Part shown: positions 51,786 through 61,522 of the stretch, one piece after another
Layout: the number at the start of each line of letters is the position of its first letter
Numbering within the stretch: position 1 is the stretch's first letter
Assembly: GCF_007489275.1 (NCBI RefSeq)
Contig: NZ_VLNR01000002.1
Span: 62,001 to 126,000 of the forward strand
Length of the DNA stretch: 64,000 nucleotides
Direction of reading: 5' to 3'
Origin: Aquimarina algiphila
GTDB taxonomy: Bacteria > Bacteroidota > Bacteroidia > Flavobacteriales > Flavobacteriaceae
Notes under the pieces: model-generated
Databases searched by the model: none
The model's input: the letters and a program-made list of their open reading frames with translations, nothing else
Told to the model about the DNA's origin: nothing
Made by a program: the position numbers and the translations under genes

Positions 51786-53852
51786 TTAAAAAGTTGAAGC
51801 TGTCATATATGTTCCTGAAATCCGTATTTGACCACCACCACCAACGAAACTAACAGCACTATAAAGAGAGCCTGAATTACTGTTTAATGCGTTTTTAATT
51901 AGTATTTGGATCGTTGTGTCATCTGAATCATCGATAATCCCTCTCATGTTGTAGTAGTTGACATTTCCCCCTGTGATTTGTGGTTGAGAAATTTCGGCAT
52001 CGTAGAGGCAACTGTATGGCAGTCCTTGAATAACTAATTGACCTGTAGGAACACCTACATTACCCACCTGTATTAGATACATGGTGAAATACACTAGAGA
52101 GCCAATTTTTAGATACCTAGCGTGTTGCAGTGTATAATTGTATGTTGCTCCACCGCCTAAATCTGCTATTACAGGGTTAAAAGTTCCCCGTTCTTCAGTT
52201 AAGCCTCCAATAAGGGCTAGTCTTCCGTCTAAATATCCTTTATCTATTAATGATCGGTCTTCGTAATCTGCGGAGTAATCCGCACCGTATTTGATCCCAC
52301 CATAATTACTATAATCAAAATATGTTGCTCCTGAAACATTGTTTATTTCTAAATGGGACTCGGTAGGGGAAACGCCCCCAAAGTCACCTGTTCCAAGCGT
52401 TAAGGATTCGCCCCCGTTTATGGTTATTCCTTTGCCTAACGGTTTGCTGTTTGTGCCTATGGTAATCCTTTTGTTTAATTGACCAGTAGAAGCCCTTTTT
52501 TGTAAATCAACATTACCAACGGTATTGACCTCGAAATTGACCTCTAAATCTGATCGAAATTGTGTTGTGCTGATCATACTGCCATGAGCAATACTTTTAT
52601 ACTCTCCAAAATCTTCGTTCCAAACCACATAATTCGGGTTATCAGAACCATCATTAAAAGCGTCTTTAATTCGGTATATTTTATTAATATCTCCAGTAGC
52701 GGGTAAGTCCGTAGTAAAATCTACCAGAACTAAAGCAGAAGATGAAGCCGCAAAAAGGTTTTCTACAAATTCCTTGTCTACTAGCGACCTATCGGTATAG
52801 GCAAGTGAATAATCTGCGTCATATCTAATTCCTCCAGTATTGGTGTTGTCTAAGATCACTGCGCCTGTGTCTCTCATTGTAATGGAAATCCCTTCACTTA
52901 ATAGTTTACCGCCACCTTTTAAGGTCATTGAGCCACCTTCTAAAACTGTTGATGAGTCAGTAGGCGAAAATGGGTTCATCGTGAGCCTACTATAGTCTGT
53001 GGTAGTTCCGTCACCATCCCTTAAAATCCTGACACTTCCCTGACCTCCTGTAACCACAACGGCATTATCTTCGTAGTTCATTACTACGTTACCATATGTT
53101 TTTCCGTTTAGTAAACTCAAGTAATCAGACCGTATCGTGTCCCAATGTAAAAACGTATTAGAATAATCGGCAGGGTCTTGTATTACATATATTTTTGTAG
53201 GATCACCAGTAGCGGGTAAGTTCCCGAAACTATCTAAAAAAACAAGTTCTGTACCCGGATTGCTTTGTTGTAAAGTACCGTCAAGACTACTAAAAGAGAG
53301 AACATTATTTATTACAGGCGTTCCTATTGATGGTGAGTTAACCCGTATAGTTGTATCGGTTAAATAAATAGTGGATTCATCAGTGCCGAGTTTAGCGATA
53401 AGACCTAAACTTTTTACATTTGCCTCTAGTTTTTTTTCTCCCCCTGCACCAGAACCCGCATTTAGTTCTATGAAATTAGGCTTAAAGGAAATGCTAAAAC
53501 TATCCCCGTCTATTATGTGTGAGTTTACAACATCAAAAGAATCTGGGGCTAAAGAAAAGACACCGAAAGTTGTAGGGCTACTTATGTTATATAACAAACT
53601 TGCATTATTCGCACCATCATCATTTATACTTGCAATAATCTCTTTATTGATATCTCCTAACTCAATATTTTGGTTATCTATTTTAACCCCTCCGTCTATT
53701 GCGGTAAGATCAGTACCCCCTGCGGTTGGTGCTAAAGCAATAATATCACGAATAGGAAAATTCTTGGTTTGGTTGCTTTGTTCTGCATCCGTTCCTAAGA
53801 CAAAATCATCTATGGTTACTTTATCGTCTTTTTCAAATTCTTCTACTCTCAT
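51786..53852 (-). CDS. tail fibre/receptor-binding protein A
   Basis: This 688-aa protein has an N-terminal anchor of 41 residues that is 36/41 identical to the anchor of the next gene (both MRVE-DFEKDD type, with DFVLGTDAEQ and RDIIALA). The middle is beta-rich and contains two copies of a motif DYSxxYxDRSLVDK. The C-terminal domain of about 130 residues starts near GTFNPVIADLGGGATYNYTLQ, with GLPYS and VSFVGGGGQIRISGTYM. These features are those of trimeric fibre proteins of Bacteroidota phages. It is the last fibre gene before the small accessory gene. Confidence 0.7.
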   Translation of the reverse strand: MRVEEFEKDDKVTIDDFVLGTDAEQSNQTKNFPIRDIIALAPTAGGTDLTAIDGGVKIDNQNIELGDINKEIIASINDDGANNASLLYNISSPTTFGVFSLAPDSFDVVNSHIIDGDSFSISFKPNFIELNAGSGAGGEKKLEANVKSLGLIAKLGTDESTIYLTDTTIRVNSPSIGTPVINNVLSFSSLDGTLQQSNPGTELVFLDSFGNLPATGDPTKIYVIQDPADYSNTFLHWDTIRSDYLSLLNGKTYGNVVMNYEDNAVVVTGGQGSVRILRDGDGTTTDYSRLTMNPFSPTDSSTVLEGGSMTLKGGGKLLSEGISITMRDTGAVILDNTNTGGIRYDADYSLAYTDRSLVDKEFVENLFAASSSALVLVDFTTDLPATGDINKIYRIKDAFNDGSDNPNYVVWNEDFGEYKSIAHGSMISTTQFRSDLEVNFEVNTVGNVDLQKRASTGQLNKRITIGTNSKPLGKGITINGGESLTLGTGDFGGVSPTESHLEINNVSGATYFDYSNYGGIKYGADYSADYEDRSLIDKGYLDGRLALIGGLTEERGTFNPVIADLGGGATYNYTLQHARYLKIGSLVYFTMYLIQVGNVGVPTGQLVIQGLPYSCLYDAEISQPQITGGNVNYYNMRGIIDDSDDTTIQILIKNALNSNSGSLYSAVSFVGGGGQIRISGTYMTASTF

Positions 53853-53863
53853 AGCGGTTTGTT

Positions 53864-55255
53864 TTAGTCATTAGTTAGATAGGTTGCTGATAATTGTATT
53901 CTTTGATCTGATCCCGAAAAGGTTATTGCTGCATAGTTTCTTCCTGTTTGTGGAAGACCACTGTTTGCGGGTTTGATTTGAAATCTAAATTGATCGGTTG
54001 TCCCTCCCGATCTCACAAAAACGCCTTTTATAATATCAAAATCAACTGAGGGTGAAGCGGCTCTAAAGTCGGTTACAATCACTGTTCCATCTCCAGAGAC
54101 TTCAAAAGGCATCCCTTGTATTGCTAAAATCCCTGTAGGAATATTGGTTGTGGTTATAGAAGAGATAAGCAACTCTAAATAAACAAGCTTTCCAATTCTG
54201 TAATAGGTAGCGGATTGAGTAAAGGCATATGTCGCGCCACCTCCGAAATCTAGTAATTCAGCCGTCCATACGCCCTCACTAGCGACTCCTGACAAACCAG
54301 TAACAAAAGCTCTATCCACTAATGACCTGTCGGTATAGTTAGAAGAGTAGTCACTTGCATATCTAAGCCCTCCGGTATTGGTGTTGTCTCGAAGAATTGC
54401 GCCCGTTTGACTCATTGTAATGGAAGCACCTTCAGAAATCAAACTCCCGCCTCCTTGTAAAAACAATGTCCCGCCTTTTAAGCTTACTCCATTGTTTGCT
54501 CCTGAACTTATTTCTAATTCACCGAAATTTGCTGCTGTTCCGTCGCCTTCTCTGGCTACCCTAAATTGTCCGGTAGTCCCTACTATTTCATAAAAATAAT
54601 CTTCAAATAAAATTTCTACTGAATTCTGTGTTTTTCCGTTGGATATACTTGTGTATTCACCAATACCACTATCGAAATGATAAAATGCTTCGTAATCTTC
54701 GTTAGGGTCTTGTATTAAGTATATTTTTGAAGAGTCCCCATTTGAAGGTAAAGACGCATAACTATTGAGGATAACTATGTCCCCACCTGATCCTGAACTT
54801 GGTGTGCTTTGCCCGATAGTTCCGGTTGCATCTATAAAGGATAAAACGTTGCCTGCAACTGGTGTTCCTATAAAGTGGGAGTTAATTTTTATTCCTGTTA
54901 CATCAACATTTATCGAGTTTTTATTTGCTGTTGCTCCATCCTCAAGGAGTATTCCACTGGTAGAGATTGAGAACAATTGCATTGCTTTTGCGCCTCTTCC
55001 TTCAATTCTAAAAGTGTTCCCTGCGCCTATAGCAAGGGTAGTGTCTTGTGCTGTTGTTCCTCCAATCTCAATATTATTCCCATCTAAAATAACACCTCCC
55101 GTACCATCTGCGGTAAGGTCAATTCCTTCTGAAGCTAAAGCAATAATATCACGAATAGCAAAGTTTTTGGTTTGGTTGGTCTGCTCTGCATCCGTTCCAA
55201 GCACAAAGTCGTTTATCGTTACATTGTCGTCTTTTTCAAAATCTTCTACTCGCAT
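53864..55255 (-). CDS. tail fibre/receptor-binding protein B
   Basis: This 463-aa protein is a paralogue of fibre A: same N-terminal anchor, one copy of the DYSxNYTDRSLVD motif, and a related C-terminal domain (GVWTAELLDFGGGATYAFTQS, GMPFE, ITFSGSDQRIQLSATYL). It differs in the middle, which is shorter. A and B could form a branched fibre or alternative tips. It lies 12 nt upstream of gene A in the same operon. Confidence 0.7.
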   Translation of the reverse strand: MRVEDFEKDDNVTINDFVLGTDAEQTNQTKNFAIRDIIALASEGIDLTADGTGGVILDGNNIEIGGTTAQDTTLAIGAGNTFRIEGRGAKAMQLFSISTSGILLEDGATANKNSINVDVTGIKINSHFIGTPVAGNVLSFIDATGTIGQSTPSSGSGGDIVILNSYASLPSNGDSSKIYLIQDPNEDYEAFYHFDSGIGEYTSISNGKTQNSVEILFEDYFYEIVGTTGQFRVAREGDGTAANFGELEISSGANNGVSLKGGTLFLQGGGSLISEGASITMSQTGAILRDNTNTGGLRYASDYSSNYTDRSLVDRAFVTGLSGVASEGVWTAELLDFGGGATYAFTQSATYYRIGKLVYLELLISSITTTNIPTGILAIQGMPFEVSGDGTVIVTDFRAASPSVDFDIIKGVFVRSGGTTDQFRFQIKPANSGLPQTGRNYAAITFSGSDQRIQLSATYLTND

Positions 55256-55274
55256 AATGGTTTATTTTTATGAA

Positions 55275-56534
55275 TCAAACTCCTATAGTTTGATCGTATA
55301 CGCTTTTAATTTCTACCTCTGTCAATAGCCTTTTCCATACGAAAAAATATCGTAGAGAACCGTCCATGCTTTCTGCATCATTATTGTTAACTGCTCCAAT
55401 CAAAAAATCCCTGGTCGAAGTCCCAACGGTTACGGCTGAAGTTTCATTAAGTCTTTCGGTTAGGTTTTGATACACAATCGTTTTATCATTGGTGTTATCA
55501 CGTTGCAGGGTTATCATTGTTTCATCTATGGGCGGTGCTTCTGTATAGTTTTTAAACACCCTACCATCGTGAAAAAAGAGTCTACCGGATTTAAAACTAA
55601 GTCCCATCTGACCTAAAGAGCCTGAAATGTTACCAAGCCAATCACCGGTATTTGCTCCTGTTCCACAAATAGCAATTATAGTGTAGTCTGTAGCGGGTTG
55701 TGGAAAATTTAAATCTCCGACTATTCCAAAATCTAAAAAGTCCCCGTTTCCTTGGAATCTTATTTGTCTTCTTCCTCCTGCTTCTTCAATAACTGGCTGT
55801 CTATTAATGTCTGTCTGCTCTGCAAATGGGGCGGTGCTTCCTGAAATTATATTTCTCCATTGCTCAACACTTTCCCCAATTAAGGCGGCACTTCCTGTAG
55901 TGGTATATGCGGACTCTGGGGTAAGAGCAACTAAAGCGTCTGCGGGTAATGCCAATTCGTCTGCGGGGGCGTGTCTGTATACTCGTTCTATCTTATAAAC
56001 AATATCAAAAACTCCCGCCTCCCCGTCACAGGTAAGGTAAAATGTACCTCCATTAGTTAAAAAGGTTTCACTGGTATAGAAATCTAAATCTTCGGTAACG
56101 GCTGTTACTACGGTTGCACCTCTGGCAAGTCTAATGGTTCTCGTCCATATCGTGCCGACTGCCCCGCCTATATCTAGTTCTAAGGTTAGGTTTCTATTGT
56201 TTAATGTTGGGTTGACATTAAATCTAACCCGTACCCTGTAGGTGTCTAACTCGTTGTCAGGCATGAATTTATTTGCTACTAGCCAATCCGTACTTCCAGA
56301 AGGGGCGGCTGTATTAACAACATTTGCCCCGTTGTTTTCTAATACGGTTCTTGCTCCTGTAACAAGATTTAAAGGTATACCGCTTGTATATTGGTCGTCG
56401 GCATATTGAACCCACCCTAAAAATGCTTTTTCTACTTTCCTCTTGTTAAGCCGTTGTACATTTGCCGTGTTGTTATCTATTTCCGAAGTAAGATCGACAA
56501 TTGTGTTTTCTAGATATTCTGTTAACCTTGGCAT
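55275..56534 (-). CDS. LamG-type tail fibre protein
   Basis: This 419-aa protein starts with a helical coiled-coil segment (TEYLENTIVDLTSEIDNNTANVQRLNKRK), typical of fibre trimerisation or attachment. It ends with a concanavalin/LamG-like carbohydrate-binding domain of about 190 residues (FQGNGDFLDFGIVGDL, DYTIIAICGTG, RLFFHDGR, DFLIGAVNNNDAESMDGSLRYFFVWKRLL, EVEIKSVYDQ as key regions). A role in receptor binding is likely. Confidence 0.7.
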   Translation of the reverse strand: MPRLTEYLENTIVDLTSEIDNNTANVQRLNKRKVEKAFLGWVQYADDQYTSGIPLNLVTGARTVLENNGANVVNTAAPSGSTDWLVANKFMPDNELDTYRVRVRFNVNPTLNNRNLTLELDIGGAVGTIWTRTIRLARGATVVTAVTEDLDFYTSETFLTNGGTFYLTCDGEAGVFDIVYKIERVYRHAPADELALPADALVALTPESAYTTTGSAALIGESVEQWRNIISGSTAPFAEQTDINRQPVIEEAGGRRQIRFQGNGDFLDFGIVGDLNFPQPATDYTIIAICGTGANTGDWLGNISGSLGQMGLSFKSGRLFFHDGRVFKNYTEAPPIDETMITLQRDNTNDKTIVYQNLTERLNETSAVTVGTSTRDFLIGAVNNNDAESMDGSLRYFFVWKRLLTEVEIKSVYDQTIGV

Positions 56535-56540
56535 AATTTT

Positions 56541-56726
56541 TTATTTTTCATTTGCATTTTTTCCGATCAAATACCCAAGCATTGTAGTGATTAGGTAGTC
56601 AATTCTTAGTTTGTCATTTTCTGGCATCCCATCATGTGTAATCCCTCCTATAAAAGCCAAGAGTACCCCTACAATGATGCATCCTAAAAAGGCGTAAGTA
56701 ATGATATGATTAGGGTCGTTTTTCAT
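56541..56726 (-). CDS. small membrane protein, holin candidate
   Basis: This 61-aa protein has one clear membrane helix (HIITYAFLGCIIVGVLLAFIGGI) and a second, less hydrophobic one (YLITTMLGYLIGK), with a charged C-terminus. Size and position between tail fibre genes fit a holin or pinholin. No endolysin gene is nearby, so the assignment is tentative. Confidence 0.5.
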   Translation of the reverse strand: MKNDPNHIITYAFLGCIIVGVLLAFIGGITHDGMPENDKLRIDYLITTMLGYLIGKNANEK

Positions 56727-59700
56727 TACCAGTATATTTCTACAGAAAAGCCGTCATTAACTGCTGTACCCGCTTGTAATACATCTACAATAATATTCCC
56801 TATACTAACACCATAGTTACAAGTCATTTGTTGCCCCGCAGTATGTTTAGGTGTTGCTATTACAGAAGTAGCATCGTCAAATAAAACAGTTCCCGCATTA
56901 ATTGAATACTGACCTGTAGTAACTCTGGTCGTAGTAACAGCACCTAAATAAGTACCGTGTCTACCCGTTATATTACCCGATCCATCTATAGTTAATATTA
57001 GGGTGTTACCCGTAGAGGTATTATCGTCATGGTTAATTACCGTTTTTCCTCCTTCAACCGCCCAAACGTTACCTCTAGGGAATCCGGTTTCAGTAAATGT
57101 GACTTCTTTTTGAGGAAGCACTTCGTATTCACTTACACCACCAAATAATTGATGGTCGTCGTCTAGCCCTTTTACGATACATGGTTCTGTAGAGCCGTTT
57201 ACAATAGTAAAGGTGTTTCCGAAATCATATAAGCCTTTGGGAACACGCAATATTATTGCAGAATTGACATTAGGAACATTGTAGCGTAAACCAGTAGTAA
57301 TCGCTTTTTTGTCCAGAGTAACATCGAGATCGGATGTATCCATTGTGTACATTGTTACTGACTGTATCGACATATCATTAACAGCGTTTCCGGGCGGTAT
57401 ATAAAAGAAAGTTCCTCTATCTGTAGTACCACCACCACCATAAGTAACTTCACCTATTTTACTACCTTCTAAGTGTATCTCTGCTACATCACTATTAGGT
57501 GGGCAAATCATACTTATTGTATGCATTACATCTCTATCAATATCAAATGTTGTGTTACCTCCAGTATTAATCATAGTGATCTGTAGTTGACCTGTAGTAA
57601 CGGTAACATTAAACTCAAAACGTCCATTACTACCCCAAGAAGTATTATTAGGCTCAATATCAGCCCATATTTGCCCGTCATGAGTAGCACCAAACATCAT
57701 CCTAAAGTCAACACGAAAACCGTTGGCTCTGGCAGTGTCCCACAGTGCTTGTGTATTATTAGGTGCTTTTGCGGTTACTGTACCTCCTGTTTGAGTTATT
57801 CTGATAACTTCTGGAAATCCTTGGTGGTTAAGAGTATTTACCCATCTTACCATATTAGAGCCTGTCCATCCAGAGTCAGCAAGGGTATTTCCTTCTGCAA
57901 AAAAGAATTGTCCTGTGTCTACAGAACTAAAGTTAATACGGGTAGTATTGAAATACGCCCAATCTTCACCGTCATAAATTATGGGTCTATTATCCGCTAA
58001 CCCATTTAAAGCAATTGTACCCTCTGGGTGGTTTGCGCTAGTTGTTGGAATTATACGAGGGGGTAAGAATCCACGCATAGGACTATCTAGCTGTAGCACG
58101 GTGTTTGCTTCTAACGCAGGCTCATCTACAAAAACTGTCAGACTGTAGTTAAACAAATAAACAGTTTGAGACGTACCCGTAGACCTTTTTCTTAAAATTA
58201 CTTGCGTATCACCATTACCAGAGGTAAACTCAAAGACAAACGTATTTACATCTCCTACATCGTTATTAGATGCGGGGATATCAAAAGACATTAATTGATT
58301 GTTGTTTGTGTCTACTATCTCATAATCTTGAGTCGTACCCCCTGAAGAGGTTGCCGTCCCAAAGGTCATAGTAAATTGAATCCGTTGGAATAAACAATTA
58401 GCAAATGTAATCGCCAAACCACGAGTTCCCGAACTTGTAGTAAATCTTAGCCCTCTATGCGCAGCATCAAACCCTGTCATGGTTGCTACATTTGTGCCGC
58501 CATTATCTATAGCACTTAACGTAATACTAGAGCTTGGGTTTAATGTGGTATCATCAGAGGTAAGCCTTTTTTCTGCTATCAAGTTTGTCCAATAGGTGGC
58601 ATCAAAAAGCCAATCTGTAGAAGTAGGCGCAGTCCATGAGCCATATTCCCCCGCACTTAGTCTAGTTCCTATTTTAGAAAATCTACCTATTACTGTTGCT
58701 TCTGCGTGTAGGTCTACTGTTTCATTTTCAAAATCAATCCATGCGATTTCATTAGCGTGCGCACCGATACTTTTTGTTGCTATACCTCCTGTAGAACCTT
58801 GGATTACACCTTGATCTCTCCAGTTTACCGTATCTATTGATACCACTATTTCTTGATTAGCGGTGTCGGTATGTAAAGTTCCTGCTCCAAATACTGTACC
58901 CGCTTCATAATTAACAAGAAGGTTAGAAGACATAGTGCCGTTCCAAGTTCTCCCTGAATCAAAATTCATTTGAAACATTAAAGCAGAGTTCACATCTGTC
59001 TGATCTGCTCTAACAAATCTAAACTGCGTATCTGCCAGAGATACATTACCCTCTTCTATAACCTGACTCAATGTTATAGAATCATTACTATTAGGATCGT
59101 CTACACCTCTTATGACTGTTCCTAAAACAGAGAAAGTAATCACAGCGTTAGTTGTAGGACTCGTTAGAAATAAATCTAAGTCAATATGGGAAACATCTGG
59201 CGCAGTTACCGCAGACCAAGTAATTAAATTGTACCACCCTGTATTTGAGCCTCCTAAATTGGTTAGTGTTGCAAAGTCAGGATTAAAGCCTAAAGCATTT
59301 ACTAGATTATAATTACTATTATAAATTATAAGGGCATCATCACTAACAGCCTTATAAATCATTTGATTAATCCCTGTGGTTGGATAGGTTGTTGTTGTCG
59401 ATCCGTCTGTATTTCCTAACCAGTGATACCCTAGTGCAACCCCATGAGAAAGGGCGTGTATTTCTCCGCTATAGGTAATTGTAAAGTTGTCCGCATTTGT
59501 AATTTTGGTGATAACCCCGTCGGCTAAAGTAGATTCATTTGAGGCGTTTGCCTGTGTCCAAGTCCCTGAACTTTGTAAGTATAAGGGGGCATAAAGATCA
59601 GTAGCGGTAAACCCATGCGCGACTTGCGTTATATTTTCACTTAGGTTAGTTTCCATATGTTCCCAAGCCCCATCCTTGAAAATGTAGTGCGCTCTTTGGT

Positions 59701-60316
59701 TTGCGGAATAGACCATATCCCCATTTACTGCGGTAACAAAAACGTATGATGCAGAGTCCCACCGAGCAAAGTTATTTTCTTGTCCTACCCATGCGCCTGT
59801 TGCTAAACCGCCAAGCCCTGCAACAATATAACGCCCGTCTGTTACAGGGGTTGTTGGAGGTGTTACTAGCGATACATCAACAACTTTTTCGTAGTTCTGT
59901 TGTTCCCTGTTATCAACAATGGTTTGTCCGATAGATTGACTTACTACTACATCGTATCTATTGGTCGCGACTTGATTTATTTGTAGAATAGCATTACTAA
60001 TATCAATTTCTAACGCCCCTGTGGTATATGTCCCTTTGTTTTGTGGGGTTTGAAATTCGCTCGTAGCATCACCAATAGTAACAATGTTGTTTGCTAAAGT
60101 TTCAATACTACTATCTGAATTGGTAAAATGCCAAAATCCTTCGGACTCATCATTTAGTGTTAAGGCAACTACGCCCGATATCCCTTTTAGGTCGTATGTT
60201 CCAGAACGTAAATCTGTAGCACTAACACTAATTACTTCGACTGTTTCTCTGTCGAAAATGTCCTGAAATCCTTTGGATAGCAGGGCATTGTACTGTATTT
60301 TCTTTTTTTTTCCCAT
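56726..60316 (-). CDS. large tail fibre protein
   Basis: This 1196-aa protein is beta-rich and poor in cysteine, with a basic start (MGKKKKIQYNALLSKGFQDIFD), a region of ligand-type strands and many T/N/G-rich turns. It contains HGVALGYHWLGNTDG and repeated DNxxITxTYSGEIxALSHG-like strands that recall prophage tail domains. A C-terminal part with YGVSIGNIIVDVLQAG ends in a YWN-type finish. It is the largest tail protein and overlaps its neighbours by one base on each side. It probably recognises the host surface. Confidence 0.65.
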   Translation of the reverse strand: MGKKKKIQYNALLSKGFQDIFDRETVEVISVSATDLRSGTYDLKGISGVVALTLNDESEGFWHFTNSDSSIETLANNIVTIGDATSEFQTPQNKGTYTTGALEIDISNAILQINQVATNRYDVVVSQSIGQTIVDNREQQNYEKVVDVSLVTPPTTPVTDGRYIVAGLGGLATGAWVGQENNFARWDSASYVFVTAVNGDMVYSANQRAHYIFKDGAWEHMETNLSENITQVAHGFTATDLYAPLYLQSSGTWTQANASNESTLADGVITKITNADNFTITYSGEIHALSHGVALGYHWLGNTDGSTTTTYPTTGINQMIYKAVSDDALIIYNSNYNLVNALGFNPDFATLTNLGGSNTGWYNLITWSAVTAPDVSHIDLDLFLTSPTTNAVITFSVLGTVIRGVDDPNSNDSITLSQVIEEGNVSLADTQFRFVRADQTDVNSALMFQMNFDSGRTWNGTMSSNLLVNYEAGTVFGAGTLHTDTANQEIVVSIDTVNWRDQGVIQGSTGGIATKSIGAHANEIAWIDFENETVDLHAEATVIGRFSKIGTRLSAGEYGSWTAPTSTDWLFDATYWTNLIAEKRLTSDDTTLNPSSSITLSAIDNGGTNVATMTGFDAAHRGLRFTTSSGTRGLAITFANCLFQRIQFTMTFGTATSSGGTTQDYEIVDTNNNQLMSFDIPASNNDVGDVNTFVFEFTSGNGDTQVILRKRSTGTSQTVYLFNYSLTVFVDEPALEANTVLQLDSPMRGFLPPRIIPTTSANHPEGTIALNGLADNRPIIYDGEDWAYFNTTRINFSSVDTGQFFFAEGNTLADSGWTGSNMVRWVNTLNHQGFPEVIRITQTGGTVTAKAPNNTQALWDTARANGFRVDFRMMFGATHDGQIWADIEPNNTSWGSNGRFEFNVTVTTGQLQITMINTGGNTTFDIDRDVMHTISMICPPNSDVAEIHLEGSKIGEVTYGGGGTTDRGTFFYIPPGNAVNDMSIQSVTMYTMDTSDLDVTLDKKAITTGLRYNVPNVNSAIILRVPKGLYDFGNTFTIVNGSTEPCIVKGLDDDHQLFGGVSEYEVLPQKEVTFTETGFPRGNVWAVEGGKTVINHDDNTSTGNTLILTIDGSGNITGRHGTYLGAVTTTRVTTGQYSINAGTVLFDDATSVIATPKHTAGQQMTCNYGVSIGNIIVDVLQAGTAVNDGFSVEIYW

Positions 60317-60849
60317 TATGAAAGTTGTCCGGGGTTAACAGGGTAAAAGTTTCCGGCACTGCCCGCCCAAACAATAGTTTCCACTATAGTTGCCCCTGCG
60401 CCTAATGTTGCCGAGGAATGGGTGATTGTGCTTGGTCGTTGGTCTTCTGTGCCTATGTCTAACCATGCGATTGTGGGGATATAATCATCTTGACTTCTTA
60501 GTAAGTCAATAATGCTTGTTCTAAGGGTTAGGGTTCGTAGCAAGGCAATCATTTCGTTTTGTTTTGCTTCCGAAGCATCACCACCGCCACCGCCACCGCC
60601 ACCGCCTACCGAACCTGTGCTTGAGAACATCATAGCTCGTAAGGTGTCTTCTGTATAGGGTACGTTAAGTGCGTCTGCGGTAAGATTGACTGCTATTCGA
60701 TAGTAACTGTAAGCGTTATCGTTGTATTTTAATACTAGAAAACCATCTCCAACCGATGCGGTTACGTCTCTAGCAGGCTTCATAAAATCATAGCTAAAAT
60801 CTTCATTTTGAACCACTAGATAATTATTATCAATGTATACTCTTTTCAT
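60316..60849 (-). CDS. tail-associated protein with poly-Gly linker
   Basis: This 177-aa protein has a beta-rich N-terminal half (VYIDNNYLVVQNEDFSYDF; DGFLVLKYNDNAYSYYRIAVN), a run of nine glycines (about 84-92, coded by a tandem of similar codons), a helix (ASEAKQNEMIALLRTLTLRTSI) and a C-terminal beta domain. It is the first gene of the tail-terminase operon, directly after a consensus promoter. Exact role is unknown; it is likely a virion protein at the base of the fibres. Confidence 0.6.
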   Translation of the reverse strand: MKRVYIDNNYLVVQNEDFSYDFMKPARDVTASVGDGFLVLKYNDNAYSYYRIAVNLTADALNVPYTEDTLRAMMFSSTGSVGGGGGGGGGDASEAKQNEMIALLRTLTLRTSIIDLLRSQDDYIPTIAWLDIGTEDQRPSTITHSSATLGAGATIVETIVWAGSAGNFYPVNPGQLS

Positions 60850-60890
60850 GATAAAGAAAACTTATTATTAATAAAATCTATGGAGATAAA

Positions 60891-60921
60891 CAAAGTTATA
60901 GTTTTTATTTATAATAAACAA
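60891..60921 (-). promoter_or_regulatory. Bacteroidota-type promoter of the tail-terminase operon
   Basis: On the minus strand TTG (60921-60919), 20 nt, then TAACTTTG (60898-60891) fits TTG-N20-TAnnTTTG. The -7 lies about 40 nt upstream of the ATG at 60849. This would drive fibres, GroES-like, terminase and portal as one unit up to the terminator at 45.8 kb. Confidence 0.75.
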
Positions 60922-60925
60922 TTTG

Positions 60926-60933
60926 TAGTTTTG
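60926..60933 (+). promoter_or_regulatory. possible -7 element of the divergent winged-helix gene
   Basis: TAGTTTTG fits TAnnTTTG and ends five bases before the ATG at 60938, so the transcript would be nearly leaderless. It lies close to the -33 region of the minus-strand late promoter; divergent control is possible. Confidence 0.45.
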
Positions 60934-60937
60934 TGAG

Positions 60938-61522
60938 ATGGATAACATAAAAAAGGATACTAAAGAACCGTTCCCTATTCGGGTTCACCCTGACACACAA
61001 GAGGCGTTAAAGAAGCGTGGTATATACTTGGGAAGAAACCCGCACAAAAGGAAATACAACCATTCTGTCTTTCATTTGAACGATCATTATAATTTTTTAG
61101 AATATCTTCTTGTGGTTCGTATACACCTCCAAAAGAAGTATAATATTAGTTGGAGGCGTTTAGAGTTTTTACTTTACCTGTTTCCTAAACAATTTTTCAC
61201 TTACTATGACTTTGTAGAATTCCCTGCGCCCTATAATATGAGGCGTATTAAAGAGATGACTCAAGACGGTTTTGTAGAGAAGTTTGAAAACCGAAAAAAG
61301 AAGGGTCAGGGCATGACTATTTATTGTTTAACCCGTCGGGGAAAACAGATTGTTACAGACTTCTATCAGTATTTATCTGGAGAGAAAAAGCTACCACTAG
61401 GAAAACTCTACAGTCCTTTAATGGCTGAAAAACCGAACATTCAAAGAACGCTCAAGATGCAAAAGATGATTAAAAAACTAGCAACTCAAGATGGTTTGCG
61501 TTTTAAGATAGAAGAGGACTAG
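60938..61522 (+). CDS. winged-helix regulator-like protein
   Basis: This 194-aa basic protein has a MarR-like winged-helix region (about 68-150): FFTYYDFVEFPAPYNMRRIKEMTQDGFVEKFENRKKKGQGMTIYCLTRRGKQIV as its key part. It is the only plus-strand gene in the right arm, transcribed away from the late tail promoter and overlapping the end of the RepL-like gene by 4 nt (CTAG, stop to stop). Its position makes it a candidate late-gene activator or repressor. Confidence 0.65.
   Translation: MDNIKKDTKEPFPIRVHPDTQEALKKRGIYLGRNPHKRKYNHSVFHLNDHYNFLEYLLVVRIHLQKKYNISWRRLEFLLYLFPKQFFTYYDFVEFPAPYNMRRIKEMTQDGFVEKFENRKKKGQGMTIYCLTRRGKQIVTDFYQYLSGEKKLPLGKLYSPLMAEKPNIQRTLKMQKMIKKLATQDGLRFKIEED

Noticed and set aside
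54765-55328. plus-strand ORF of 187 codons over fibre B
   Set aside because: Antisense of a clear fibre gene; a similar mirror ORF occurs over the paralogue, as expected from the duplicated anchor.
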